DNA from: Opisthocomus hoazin
Taxonomy: Eukaryota; Chordata; Aves; Opisthocomiformes; Opisthocomidae
Length of the DNA stretch: 64,000 nucleotides
Assembly (NCBI RefSeq): GCF_030867145.1
Contig: NC_134428.1
Location: 6,634,001-6,698,000 of the forward strand
Direction of reading: 5' to 3'
Shown here: piece after piece, positions 1 through 9,658 of the stretch
Numbering within the stretch: position 1 is the stretch's first letter
How the letters are laid out: each line of letters opens with the position of its first letter
The notes under the pieces: model-generated
What the model was told of the DNA's origin: nothing
Databases searched by the model: none
The model's input: the letters and a program-made list of their open reading frames with translations, nothing else
Made by a program: the position numbers and the translations under genes

Positions 1-57
1 TCCAGCGGGGAACAGTCGGTCAGGCGGCTCCCGGAGCGACGCGCTGCTCGGCAGAGG
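1..57 (-). CDS. candidate exon 2 (partial) of an unrecognised minus-strand gene
   Basis: GC-rich sequence at the window edge, sharply different from the purine repeat that begins beside it. Read on the minus strand, it is preceded by a pyrimidine tract and an AG acceptor (positions 59-58, context TTTTTGGCAG). The exon would start at 57 and run off the window. In the frame continued from the candidate exon 1 ending at 7,832, all 19 codons are open (starting PLPSSASLREPPD). A second frame is also open and the third has a stop. I do not recognise the protein. A 57-bp open frame is weak evidence by itself; the support comes from the acceptor, the change in composition and the frame match with exon 1. 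Confidence 0.4.
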
Positions 58-1133
58 CTGCCAAAAATGAGGAGCAAGGTGCAGGCCACTACAAGAGAGG
101 AGAAAAGGGACAGATGGCTGGACAGTGGCGGTGTAATGAGAAAGCACGAAGCAGGCAAAGGAACAGCGAGAGAAGGATGGGGACAGGCAGTCCCACAGAG
201 ATGGAGAAAGAAGCAGCAGAAACAAGGAGAAGGAGCAGGACAAAGACCAACAAAAGAGGATGGGAGCAGGATGGAGATGCAGAAAACCTGCAACAGGCAG
301 CAGGACAGAGAGGAAGGAAAAAAGAATAGGGGCAGAGATCTGGACCAAGAGAGTTGGGCACAGGCGAAAAAAAAAGCTGCAAAGACAAAAAAAGAAGCTA
401 TGAAGAAAAGTCAGAGAGGGAGGAATGAAACAAGGACAGGCAGCTGGGACAGCAAACAATGGAGGGAAGTGGCAAGGGGGGGGAACAACACAAAACAAAC
501 CACATAGCTACACGCTACAGGGCAGAGAGGGAAGAATTAGGAAACAGAGACTGCGAACTGGAAGAAAGAGAGCTGGAGAGCAAGAAGAACAACAATGCAT
601 ACAGAAAGAAGGGGCACTGGGGGAGGAATTCTAAAATAAGGTCATCAGGGAGCCAGAGACTGCGAGATGGAGAAAGGACAAAAGCGACAGGCTACAGGGT
701 AGAGAGGGAAGAATCAATGAACAGGGACAGAGAGCCGGCCTGAAAGAGACCAAGAAAGGAGAAAGGCAAAAGGTCACACAGGTGATGGGGCACAGAGGGA
801 GGAATTAAAAAAATAGGGATAGGGAGATGGACAGAGAGAAAGGCAGAAAAAGCAATAGACCACAGGGCAGAGAGGGAGGAATGGATAAATAGCAACAGGG
901 GACCGGACAGAGTGCGATGGAGAATGGAAACAAATAACAGTGGGCTCCAGGGAAGAGTGAGGAATTAACAAACAGGGACTGGGAGCTGGACAGCGAGACA
1001 TGGAGAAAGACAAAAAAAACAATGATGGGCTACAAGACAGACAGGGAGGAAATAAAAAACAGCGCCAGGGAGCCGGACACAGAGAGATGGAGAAAGAAAA
1101 AGAAACAAAAAAAGCGACAGGCTACAGGGTTAG

Positions 1134-1607
1134 CCCAAGCTGGACAATGGGAATATTCCATACCATAGACATCACACACAGCTTATGAATGGGGACCGGC
1201 CAGGCGGCCGGAATCGGCTCTTCTCATTTCCATGAGCTGGAATCCTGTCTTGGCCGGGAGGTCAAGCTATTTTGTGAATTTAGCAAAATTCACGATTTCC
1301 AGGTTCCGGGTTCTGCGATCGCTGCTTGGGAACTGGCTGTGAATGGGTCATCAGGTGGTAAGAAAAATTGTATTGTATATAGTTTGGTTTGCATATTCAT
1401 TATTATCATTATTATTATTGCTATTAGTAGTAGAAGTATTAGTATTAGTAGTAGTATTTCCTTTGTTGTCTTATTAAACTGTCTTCATCTCAACCCACGT
1501 GCTTTACCTTTTGTCCATTTCTCCTCTCCATCCTGCTGGGGAGGACAGGGGGCTGAGCAAGTGGCTCTCTAGTACTTAGTTGTTGGCTGCTGCATTAAAC
1601 CACGACA
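1134..1607 (+). mobile_element. solo LTR, avian ERVL-like, 5' end probably truncated
   Basis: A non-purine island within the satellite. It shares landmarks with the LTR at 61,936-62,357 (opposite strand): a TATTCCATACCAT block followed by a GAC-TCAC CRE-like site near 1,154-1,177, and a TTAAACTG...ATC-C-ACCCAC block near 1,476-1,500. The interior holds ATT/AGT trinucleotide runs (about 1,398-1,460). The 3' end is TTAAACCACGACA, ending in CA at 1,607, after which the satellite resumes. No TG start is clear at the left edge, so the 5' end is approximate. No internal retroviral coding sequence adjoins it, hence solo. Confidence 0.65.
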
Positions 1608-2929
1608 GACAGAGAATTAAAAAATCAGGACTGGGAGCAATCTACAGAGAGATGTCCAGGAATGAAAATATAAAGAGTGACGTGTACAGGGCAGAGTGGG
1701 AGGAATTAAAAAAAAAAAGTTAAGACAGGGACAGGGAGCCGGACAGAGAGACATAGAGAAAGAAAAAACAGCGATGGGCTACACGGCAGAGAGGGAGGAA
1801 TTAAAAAATCCTGGCAGGGAACCAGACAGGGACAGAGGGCAAAAGAAATGAAATTGCACTGTGGCATAGGGCCGAGAAGGACAAAACTGAAAAACAGGGC
1901 CTGAGAACTGGAAAGAGAGAGCCAGAGAAAGAAAAAACTACCAGAGAGGGAGGAATGAAAAAACAGGGGCGGGGAGTCAGAGAGAGACAGAGAGAAATAA
2001 GAGGGAGAAAGCAACAGGCCACAGGCTCCAGAGGGAGGAAGTGCAAAAGAGGGGCTGGGAGCCGCACAGGGAGAGGTGGAGAAACAGACCTGCAGAAGCG
2101 ACAGGCTACGGGGCAGACAGGGAGGAACTTAAAAAATCAGCACCTTGAGCCAGACCGAGAGAGACAGAGAAACTAAAAATGGTGATGGGTAACAGAGCAG
2201 AGAGGGAGGAATTACAAAACAGGGTCAGGGAGCCAGAACAGAGAGACTGAGAAGGAGAAAAGTCCCGACAGCTTCTGAAGAGAGAGGGAGGAATTGAAAA
2301 TTAGAGACAGGGAGTTGGACAGAGACTGATGGAGGAAGTAAAAACTGTGGTGGGCTACCAGGCAGAGCTGAAAAATGGGGACAGTGAGACAGACAGAGAG
2401 GGAGGGAGAAAGGAAAGAAGCGACAGGCAACGTGGCAGAGAGGGAGGAATGAAGAAAGAGGGACAGGGAGCCAGACAAACTGAGATGGGGAAGCAAAAAT
2501 ATAATGACAGGCTAGGGGGAAGAGAAGGAAGACTCAGAAAAACAGGGACAGGGAGCAAGACAGAGCGAGATGGAGAAAGGAAAAAATAGCAACAGGTGAC
2601 AGGACAGAGAGGAACGAATTCAAAATGAGGAGCAGCGAGCAGAATAAAGAGAGATTAAGAAAGAAGTAGACTCGCAATGTGCTACAGAGCTGAGAAGGAA
2701 GACCCTGAACCACAGGGACAGGAAGCCGGACAGAGAGAGACAGAGATGGCAAAAATACCAACAGACTATGGGACAGACAGGGAGGAAAGCAAAAATAGGG
2801 ACCAGGAGCCAGACAGAAAGAGATGGAGAAGGAAAAAGGCACGGGCTACAGGGCAGAGAGAGGGAGGACCTAAAAGACGGGGACAGGGAGCCGGTCAGAG
2901 AGAGATGGAGAAAGAAGCTACACAGAAAA

Positions 2930-3045
2930 AAAAAGTCATAGCAACGTCTGAAGAGAGGGGGCCAGGAGAGGGGTCGGGACACAGAATAGATGCCACAGGG
3001 CCCTGAGGACCCGGGACTCACTGCAGCTCTCGCTCTCAGCGAGGA
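2930..3045 (-). repeat. embedded copy of the candidate exon 1 / intron 1 boundary
   Basis: This segment repeats the boundary at about 7,745-7,850: an A-run followed by TCATAGCA, then GGGGGCCAGG-GAGGGG, GGGCCC, GGACTCAC and CTCTCGCTCTC. On the minus strand it preserves the exon-side GAGAGCGAGAGC and a GTGAGTCCC donor (GT at 3,021-3,020; the other copy is at 7,831-7,830, an offset of 4,810). Exon sequence upstream of the shared 12 bases is replaced by satellite. It therefore looks like a decoy or duplicated 5' splice site, not a second exon. Confidence 0.7.
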
Positions 3046-4808
3046 TGGGGGACAGAGAGAATAAGAGAAAAGGGGCAGGGAGCAGGGCAGAGAAGGAGAA
3101 AGAAACACTGAAGACAAAGAGAAGAGGAGAGTGACAGGATGGAGGCAGAGAAAGGGAGAGAGGGGGAGAGAAAGGGAGAGAAGGAAAAGGATAAAGAAAG
3201 AAGCAATGATGGGTAGCAGGCCCAGGTAACAGGGAGCAGGATGCTGGGATAGACAGCAAACGAGAGCAACAGAGAGAATGGCAGAGAGGCGGAGCACGAG
3301 AGAAAACAGGGACTGAGAGCAGGACAAAGAGGTGAAACAATAAATAATAGGGCCAGGAAGCAAGGCAGCAGAAGAGAGACAGAGAGGGACAGGTAAGACA
3401 ACAGGTAATTGGAGAAAGAAAAGAAAAAAGAAAAGAAATAAAAGGGAACAGCACAGAGGGTCACAGAGAAAAAGAGAGGGGTGAGGAGCAGAGACAAAAA
3501 GGTACAGGGGAAAGGACAGAGATGGAGAAAACAAAGAAAGACTGGAGGCAGAACAAAGGGCAAAACTGACAAGGACAGGGAGCAGGACAAAGGGATGTAG
3601 GAGGAAAAAATAGCGATGGGCAGCAGAATAGAGAGAGAAAAAAAGAAGAGCAGTAGAAGCAGAATGACAGAAGGGTGTAAAAAGACTGGGACAGAAAAAA
3701 GGGGGAGTTGGGACACACACATATTGGAAGGGTAGAAAGAAAAAGACAGGGATGGGAAGCAAGACAGCGTGACAGAGCGAGAGGGAGGGAGCGGGATGCA
3801 AGGATACAGAAAAGCAGAGGTACAGGGAAGAGAAAAGAATGACAAGGAGAGAAAGCCAAGGGTGGGGAGCAGGAGAGAGATGGAGAACAAAAAAGTAGTG
3901 ATGGACAGAAGGACAGAAATACAGAGAATTAAAAAAAATATTTCTAGGGAGCACGACAGGGATAGAGCAAGAGGAAAAAAAAAATCAACAGGGAGAAGGA
4001 TGGGTAACTGGACCCTGGAGGAGTGAGAGGGAGGGAACACAGAGCAAGGCAGAGGAATGAAGAGAGAAAAAAAATGGGGACAGGAAGAAAAGCAGAGTAA
4101 CTGAGGGAGAAAAAAAAAAAAGGCAGAAAGGGAACTGGACAGAGATAGGCAGCCAGAGAGAGATGGAGAAAGAAAAAAACGGGCCAAGGACAGGAACAGA
4201 GAGGCAAAAGAGAAGGATGGGGACCAGGACAGTGTGATACAAAGAGGGAGCAGGACACAAAATTGCAGAGAGAGGGGTCCAGGGAAGCAGAAAGAATGAC
4301 AGAGAGAAAAAGAGTGGAGGCAGGGAGCAGTTCAGAGCTGGAGAAAGGAAAAATACTACTGGGGAGCAGCACAGGGGGATGGAGAAAGACAGAGAGGGAC
4401 AGGGAGCAGGGCAGAGAAACGAAGAAAGAAAATAAGCGATGGGGAGCACGACAGAGGACTAGAAAGAGAAAAATAAGACAAGGGAGAAGACCAAGGAGCA
4501 GAGAGAGAAAGAAAGGTCAAAAGAAAAGGTCAGAGAGGTAGAGAAATCAAGAAAAATAGGGACAAGGAGTGACAGAGAATAAGAGATGGAGCAAGAAAAT
4601 GCAGGGCTGGCAAGCAGGGCTGGCAAGCAGGACAGAGGGAGAGCGAGATGGGGGCAGGGGGAGGAGAGGAAGAAGAAGGGAGAGACAAAGATGGTGACAG
4701 GGCGCAGGACACACAGACAAGAGAGAGAAAAAGTATAGGGAACAAGACAAAAGGACCAAGAAATAAAGAAAGGGTCAGATCTGTACAAAGAGACCAGAGG
4801 GGTCTCTT

Positions 4809-4827
4809 GGGGGGGGGGGGGGGGGGG
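4809..4827 (+). repeat. 19-base homopolymeric G run
   Basis: An uninterrupted G tract of 19 bases followed by C and more G, inside the purine satellite. It could form a G-quadruplex on the + strand. Homopolymers of this length are also a common place for assembly length errors. Confidence 0.9.
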
Positions 4828-5147
4828 CGGGAAGCAGCAAGGGGCTAGAGAACAGACAGAGGAAGAGAAGAAAGTGCCAGGAAGCAGGACAGAGGAAGAG
4901 AGAAAGGAAGAAAGGGAGAGCCAGCTTGACAGGGACATACACCAAGAAATGACTGGACAGGTAATGAGACTTAGGAAAGAGAGGAAAACCTGGGACAGGA
5001 AGCAAAACAGAAGTATGGCGAGAGGAAACAAGGGGCAGGGAGCAGGGCAGAGGTGGAGAAAGCAGCATTGGGGCAGAAGGATAAAAAGAGCAAGAAGAAA
5101 GGCAAGAAGAGGGATGGGGAATGATAAAGAGGGGAAAGAGAAGGACA

Positions 5148-6560
5148 AGCCTTGCCATAGTGACGCCCATCTACAAGAAGGGCCGGAAGGAGGATCCAGG
5201 GAGCTACAGGCCTGTCAGCCTGACCCTGGTGCCGGGGAAGATGATGCAGCGGTTCATCTTGAGTGCACTCACCGATCATGTGCAGGATAACCTGGGATCA
5301 GGCCCAGCCAGCATGGGTACATGAAAGCCAGGTCCTGCTTGATCAACCTGATGTCCTTCTATGACCAGGTGACCCGCCCAGTGGATGAGGGAAAGGCTGT
5401 GGATGTTGTCCATCTGGACTTTAGTAAGGCATTTGACGCTGTTTCCCACAGCATCCTCCCAGAGAAACTGGCTGCTCTTTGTTTGGATAGGTGTACACCT
5501 TGCTGGGTAAAAAACTAGCTGGATGGCCGAGCGCAGAGAGTGGTGGGGAATGGAGTTAAATCCAGCTGGTGGCCAGTCACAAGTGTTGTTCCCCAGGGCT
5601 CAGTTTTGGGGCCAGTCTTGTTTAATACCTTTATCAATGATCTGGATGAGGGGATTGAGTGCTCCCTCAGTAAGTTTGCAGAAGACACGAAATTGGGCGG
5701 GAGTGTCAATCTGCTCGAGGGTAGGAAGGCTCTGCAGAGGGACCTGGACAGGCTGGATCAATGGGCCAAGGGCAATTGTATGAGGCTCAACAATGCCAAG
5801 TGCCAGGTCCTGCACTTGGGTCACAATAACCCCCCCCAGTGCTACAGGCTGGGAGAAGAGTGGCTGGAAAGATGCCGGGCAGAAATGGACCATGCGGTGT
5901 TAGTTGACAGCCGGCTGAACAGGAGCCAGCAGTGTGCCCAGGTGGCCAAGAAGGCCAGTGGCATCCTGGCTTGGATCAGGAATGGTGTGGCCAGAGGAAG
6001 AAGGGAGGTGATCGTGCCCCTGGACTCGGCACTGGTGATGCCGCACCTCGAGTGCTGTGTTCAGTTTTGGGACCTCACTACAAGGACAGTGAGGTGCTGG
6101 AGAGTGTCCAGAGAAGGGCAATGAAATCGGTGAAGGGTCTGGAGCACAAGTCTTAAGAAGAGTGGCTGGGAACTGGGGTTGTTTAGTCTGCAAAAGAGGA
6201 GGCTGAGGGGAAACTTTATCACTCACTACAACTACCTGAAAGGAGGTTACAGTGAAGTGGGTGTTGGTCTCTTCTCCCAAGTAACTAGTGATAGGATGAG
6301 CGGAAACGACCTCAAGTTGCATCAGGAGAGGTTTAGATTGGATATTGGGAAAAAATTCTTTACTGAAAGGGTTGTGAAGCATTGGATCAGGCTGCCCAGG
6401 GAAGTGGTGGAGTCACCATCCCTGGAGGTGTTCAAAAAACATGTAGATATGGCACTTCGGGACATGGTTTAGTAGGCATGCTGGTGATGGGTTGACAGCT
6501 GGACTTAATGATCTTAGAGGTCTTTTCCAACCTTAATGACTCTATGGTTCTATGATTCTA
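5148..6560 (+). mobile_element. 5'-truncated CR1 LINE with reverse transcriptase remnant
   Basis: A 1.4-kb CR1 copy inserted in the purine satellite. It begins within the reverse transcriptase (VTPIYKKGRKEDPGSYRPVS) and ends with the CR1 tail TCTATGGTTCTATGATTCTA at 6,560. The domain is spread over two frames (5,121-5,324, then 5,321-5,518 and 5,540-6,124), with a frameshift near 5,315 and an in-frame stop at 5,516-5,518. The polymerase box reads FAEDTKL where active copies have F/YADD, so one catalytic aspartate is replaced by glutamate. The copy is dead. Its abrupt edges against satellite show that it inserted into an existing array. Confidence 0.92.
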
Positions 6561-7311
6561 AGAAGCAGGACAGATTGTCAGAGAAAGACAGGGACAGTGA
6601 GCAGGATAAGGTGATACAGAGAGAGAAAAAGGGGACAAGGAGATGGGATAAAGTGAAAGACAGGCAAAAATAAGAGACACGGAGCAGGACAGACATGGAG
6701 AGGAAAAAGCCTTGGCTGGGTGGCAGGAGAGATAGAGAAGGGAAAAACAGCACTGGGCTGCGGGACAGAAAGGGAGGAACTGAAAAACAGACACAGGGAG
6801 CATGACAGAATGACAGAGAGCAAGAAGGGACAGAGAGCAGGAGAGCACTGGAGGAAAAAAAACAACCACGACAGCACTGGGAGAGAGGTATGGAGAAAAA
6901 AAAATACCAAGGAAGAGAAAAAGGAAAGAAAGGACAGCTAGCTGGACAGGGGGACAGAGAAATAAAGGATGGGAGAGCAAATGGGGCAGAGAGAGAAAGG
7001 CAGAAAAAACCTGCAAGAGGAAGCAGGGCACAATGACAGCAAGAAAAAAAAGAAGAGGAACAGGGATCTGGACAGAGATGGAGAAAAAAGCAGCAGGGAC
7101 AGAGGAAAAGAGACAGGAAGAGCAACAGGAAGCAGGGCAGAGAAGGAAAGATCAGGACAGCGGCAGGATGGAGATGGAGAAGAAACACCTGGGACGGTCA
7201 ACAGGACAGAAAGGAATAGGAGTATGGGCAGGGAGTGGGACAAAGGGATAGAGTGAGAAACAACGGAACTGGAGGCAAGACAAGAGCGACAGACCAGAAT
7301 AATGACGACGA

Positions 7312-7331
7312 GAGAGAGAGAGAGAGAGAGA
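7312..7331. repeat. (GA)n microsatellite
   Basis: A short perfect AG dinucleotide run within the purine satellite, preceded by ATGACGACG and followed by AAAGACAGACC. It is probably local slippage in already GA-rich sequence. Confidence 0.8.
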
Positions 7332-7799
7332 AAGACAGACCATGAGATGCACAGAGGGTTGGAGAAAAAAACAGAGGTATTAGGAGCAGCACAAAGGGTC
7401 AGAGAGAGTAAGAGATGAACAGGAAGGAGGACAGGGACAGTGAGATATAGAATGAAGAAAAACAGCGACAGTGAGCAAGACAAGGGATAGAAAGAGAAGG
7501 AAGGAGAGAGAAAGAGAAGGAAGACAGGGAGAAGGAACAGCATGTACAGGCACAGAGAGGAAAAGAACACCAGGGAACAGGCCACAAATTGTGGGGAAAA
7601 CAGAGATGGATACAGATCAGGACAAGCAGCTGGAAAAGGAAAATACAGCAATGGGCTGCAGGACAAAGACAGAGGATAAAAAAAAAAGAGGGACAGGGAG
7701 CGGGAGCAGGAGCAGGACACAAGAACAGACAGAAGAGCTCCGGGGGAGAAAAAAAAAAAAAAAATCATAGCAGCATGGGAAATATAGGGGGCCAGGGGA

Positions 7800-8970
7800 G
7801 GGGCAGAAAGGGCCCCAAGCCTGGGACTCACCGCGGCTCTCGCTCTCGGCACTGCTGGGAGACTCTGCCACTTCAGACGCTTCTCTCTCCTCCCTTCCTC
7901 TTCCATAACTCCGGCCGCTTGGCTGTCCTCCACCTAACAGAAAACGTGTGTGTCTCGCAGCTCTTAGGAGACGAGGCTCCCTAGGCACATAGCCTCGCTC
8001 GCTCGCTCGCTCCACAGCTGTACCGCGCTGCTGGTGACACATACAGACCCTGCAGGGCACGCTGGCGGCCTGGCCTGCTGCGGGCTACCACGAGGGAGCC
8101 TTCCTCACCCGCAGAGGCAGGCTCTCTCCTGCCTGCAGCGCCAGGCAGCTGCCAGCCAGGTGGCCTTCCATTTCTTCATTTTCAGCCTTCTCGGGACACT
8201 CCAGCTTCAGCCGCACCACCTCCTGTCCGCAGCCGCTCAGCGCTCCGCCTCTCCCTTTTCGCCCCCGCGCCGCCAGGACATCGAGGCCCGGCACACACAG
8301 CCCACACAAGCCTGGAGCGGGCGCAGCCAACGGCATCCCCAGGGCAGGAACGGACAAACACGTCCTCCATGCGGCCCCTGCCACACAGAAAGAAGCAGCA
8401 GCGACCGCGTTAAGGGAGGCCGAGGCACACTCGAGGCCCAGCGTGCTGCCCGCACCACGGGCCTTGGGGGAGGCCGGGGGCTCCGGGACAGGCTTCAGGG
8501 GACGTGCTGGAGCTGGGGGCGGCTGCGCGGGGCGAGCGGGGCCGGGGGAGCGCTGCCGAGTTGAGGGGGGTGCCCGCCTCCTTCCCTTGTCACCTCGCGC
8601 CTCTGGCCCCGGAGCTGCCCGCACCCGGCTCGCCTCCAGCGCACCAGCAGCCTGCCGCAGCGGGTGGCTCGAAGTTTCCCGTCCCGCCGCCCTCGGGCAG
8701 CCACCACGCATCCCCGCACCCGCCGGCGGGGAGCCCGCGCCTCAGCGGGTGCCTCTCTGCTCCCCCGCCGCCGCCATGCTGCTCCGGGCTGCAGTACCGC
8801 ACTGCGGCCGGGAGGCGGCGCCGGCGCTGCCGCGGCTCCGCGCGGTGCCGGCGCGGCGGGACCGAGCCTCGTTACCGGACGCGTCACCGTTGCCGCCCCG
8901 CAGCGCCGTTACCGGCGCGCGGCAGCGCAAAACGCGTTGATCTGCGTCGCGCGCCACAAATTAAGAAGTA
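7800..8970. promoter_or_regulatory. CpG island, probable promoter
   Basis: Dense CpG and GC-rich sequence from the splice donor at 7,831 to about 8,970, richest at 8,420-8,940 with many CGCGG and GCCGCC blocks. It is bounded by purine satellite on the left and an A-rich repeat on the right. It lies directly upstream, on the minus strand, of the candidate first exon, so it is most likely that gene's promoter. It also holds overlapping open frames on both strands, which I treat as compositional. A divergent plus-strand transcript is possible, but I see no convincing plus-strand exon. Confidence 0.7.
7832..7906 (-). CDS. candidate first coding exon of an unrecognised minus-strand gene
   Basis: On the minus strand an ATG at 7,906-7,904 has G at -3 and G at +4. 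It opens 25 codons (start MEEEGRREKRLKWQ, end PRARAA) that finish exactly at a near-perfect donor, CCGCG|GTGAGT, with GT at 7,831-7,830. The exon lies at the edge of a CpG island, as expected for a first exon. Splicing to the acceptor at 59-58 keeps this frame open to the window edge, across an intron of about 7.77 kb made of the purine satellite. The upstream part (to about 8,060) is open in another frame, but that frame hits a stop 13 codons into exon 2. I do not recognise the product. Alternatively this is an untranslated first exon. Confidence 0.4.
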
Positions 8971-8984
8971 GCGACGGTGAGCGA

Positions 8985-9450
8985 AAACGGAGAGAGAAAG
9001 GAAACCTAAAGAGCAGCGGCACTGAGGAAAAGCGAGAAAAAAATAATTCAAAAATAAAGGCAGCAAACGAGATGAAAGCAGAAAATTTAAAAACCGATGG
9101 AGATTAGGGAAATAAAGGGAAAATATAGAAAACAGGGGCAGCAGACTCAACAGAGGTGTAGAGAATCTGAAAAGTGAAGGAACTAAGGAAAAAGAAGAAA
9201 TAAATCCAGCGCATGGGATATAAGTAGAAAATTTAAAAAACAACAGGGATTAGGGAAACAACAGAAAAACATTTAAAAATAGGGACTGTGAATTAAAATG
9301 AAGATGTTGAAAGAAAATTTAAAAAGCAATGGCACTAAGGAGAGCAGAAAAAAATTAACAAATGAATACAGCAAACAGGACAAAAGCAGACAGAACTTTT
9401 AAAAAGCAACACCGATTAGGGAGATAGCAAGACCCAAGGAAGGCATGGGA
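8985..9450. repeat. A-rich degenerate tandem repeat
   Basis: Recurring GCAGAAAATTTAAAAA-like blocks, each followed by a CGATGG/CAACAGG and GATTAGGGA motif. They occur near 9,075-9,115, 9,220-9,260, 9,300-9,345 and 9,380-9,425, at roughly 80-150 bp spacing. The composition (A over 50% on the + strand) differs from the GA satellite, but it shows the same strand bias. I see no gene in it. Confidence 0.6.
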
Positions 9451-9658
9451 TAAGACAGAGAATGAAACTGCCCTGCCCTGCCCCTCGTGCTGAAAAGAAA
9501 CCCCTTCCCTTTCCATGCCCACAGGGGGCTGTTCCTGGACAGCCCTCTCCCCTACACTAACTTTATAACCCCTCCTTGCAATTCCCGACCTTGTCCCCTC
9601 CCTCCCAGCCCCTGTCCCTCCACTTCGCTTTCAGAGAGCCAGGGGTCTGAATCCATCC

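Larger units (their letters stand above)
58..7780. repeat. purine-rich degenerate tandem satellite, unit about 85 bp
   Basis: The + strand is overwhelmingly G and A. The repeat unit contains, in order: a GGGAGGAATTAAAAA block, CAGGGACAGGGAGCCGGACAG, a GAGAGATGGAGAAAGAAAAA block, then a GCGACAGGCTACAGGGCAGAGA block. Successive GGGAGGAAT anchors occur at 797, 874, 957, 1044, and at 1698, 1793, 1948, 2033, 2120, 2204, 2286. Spacing is mostly 77-95 bp with an occasional skipped unit. Excluding the LTR and CR1 insertions, about 5.8 kb remains, or very roughly 68 units. From about 3,060 to 5,140 the units are more diverged. The array sits between the candidate exons at 7,832 and 57, so as an intron transcript it would be almost entirely C and U. 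Long minus-strand open frames here come from the near absence of stop codons in pyrimidine-rich sequence. Confidence 0.9.

Noticed and set aside
2620-3954. A 444-codon minus-strand open frame (and many 100-380-codon companions) in the first 8 kb
   Set aside because: These frames are Leu/Ser/Phe/Pro/Cys-rich, overlap each other in all three frames and consist of repeat units. They exist because pyrimidine-rich sequence rarely forms stop codons.
8034-8940. Open frames of 150-208 codons on both strands in the left CpG island
   Set aside because: Compositional: low-complexity, overlapping on both strands, and without splice support. Only the 7,906-7,832 exon has supporting signals.
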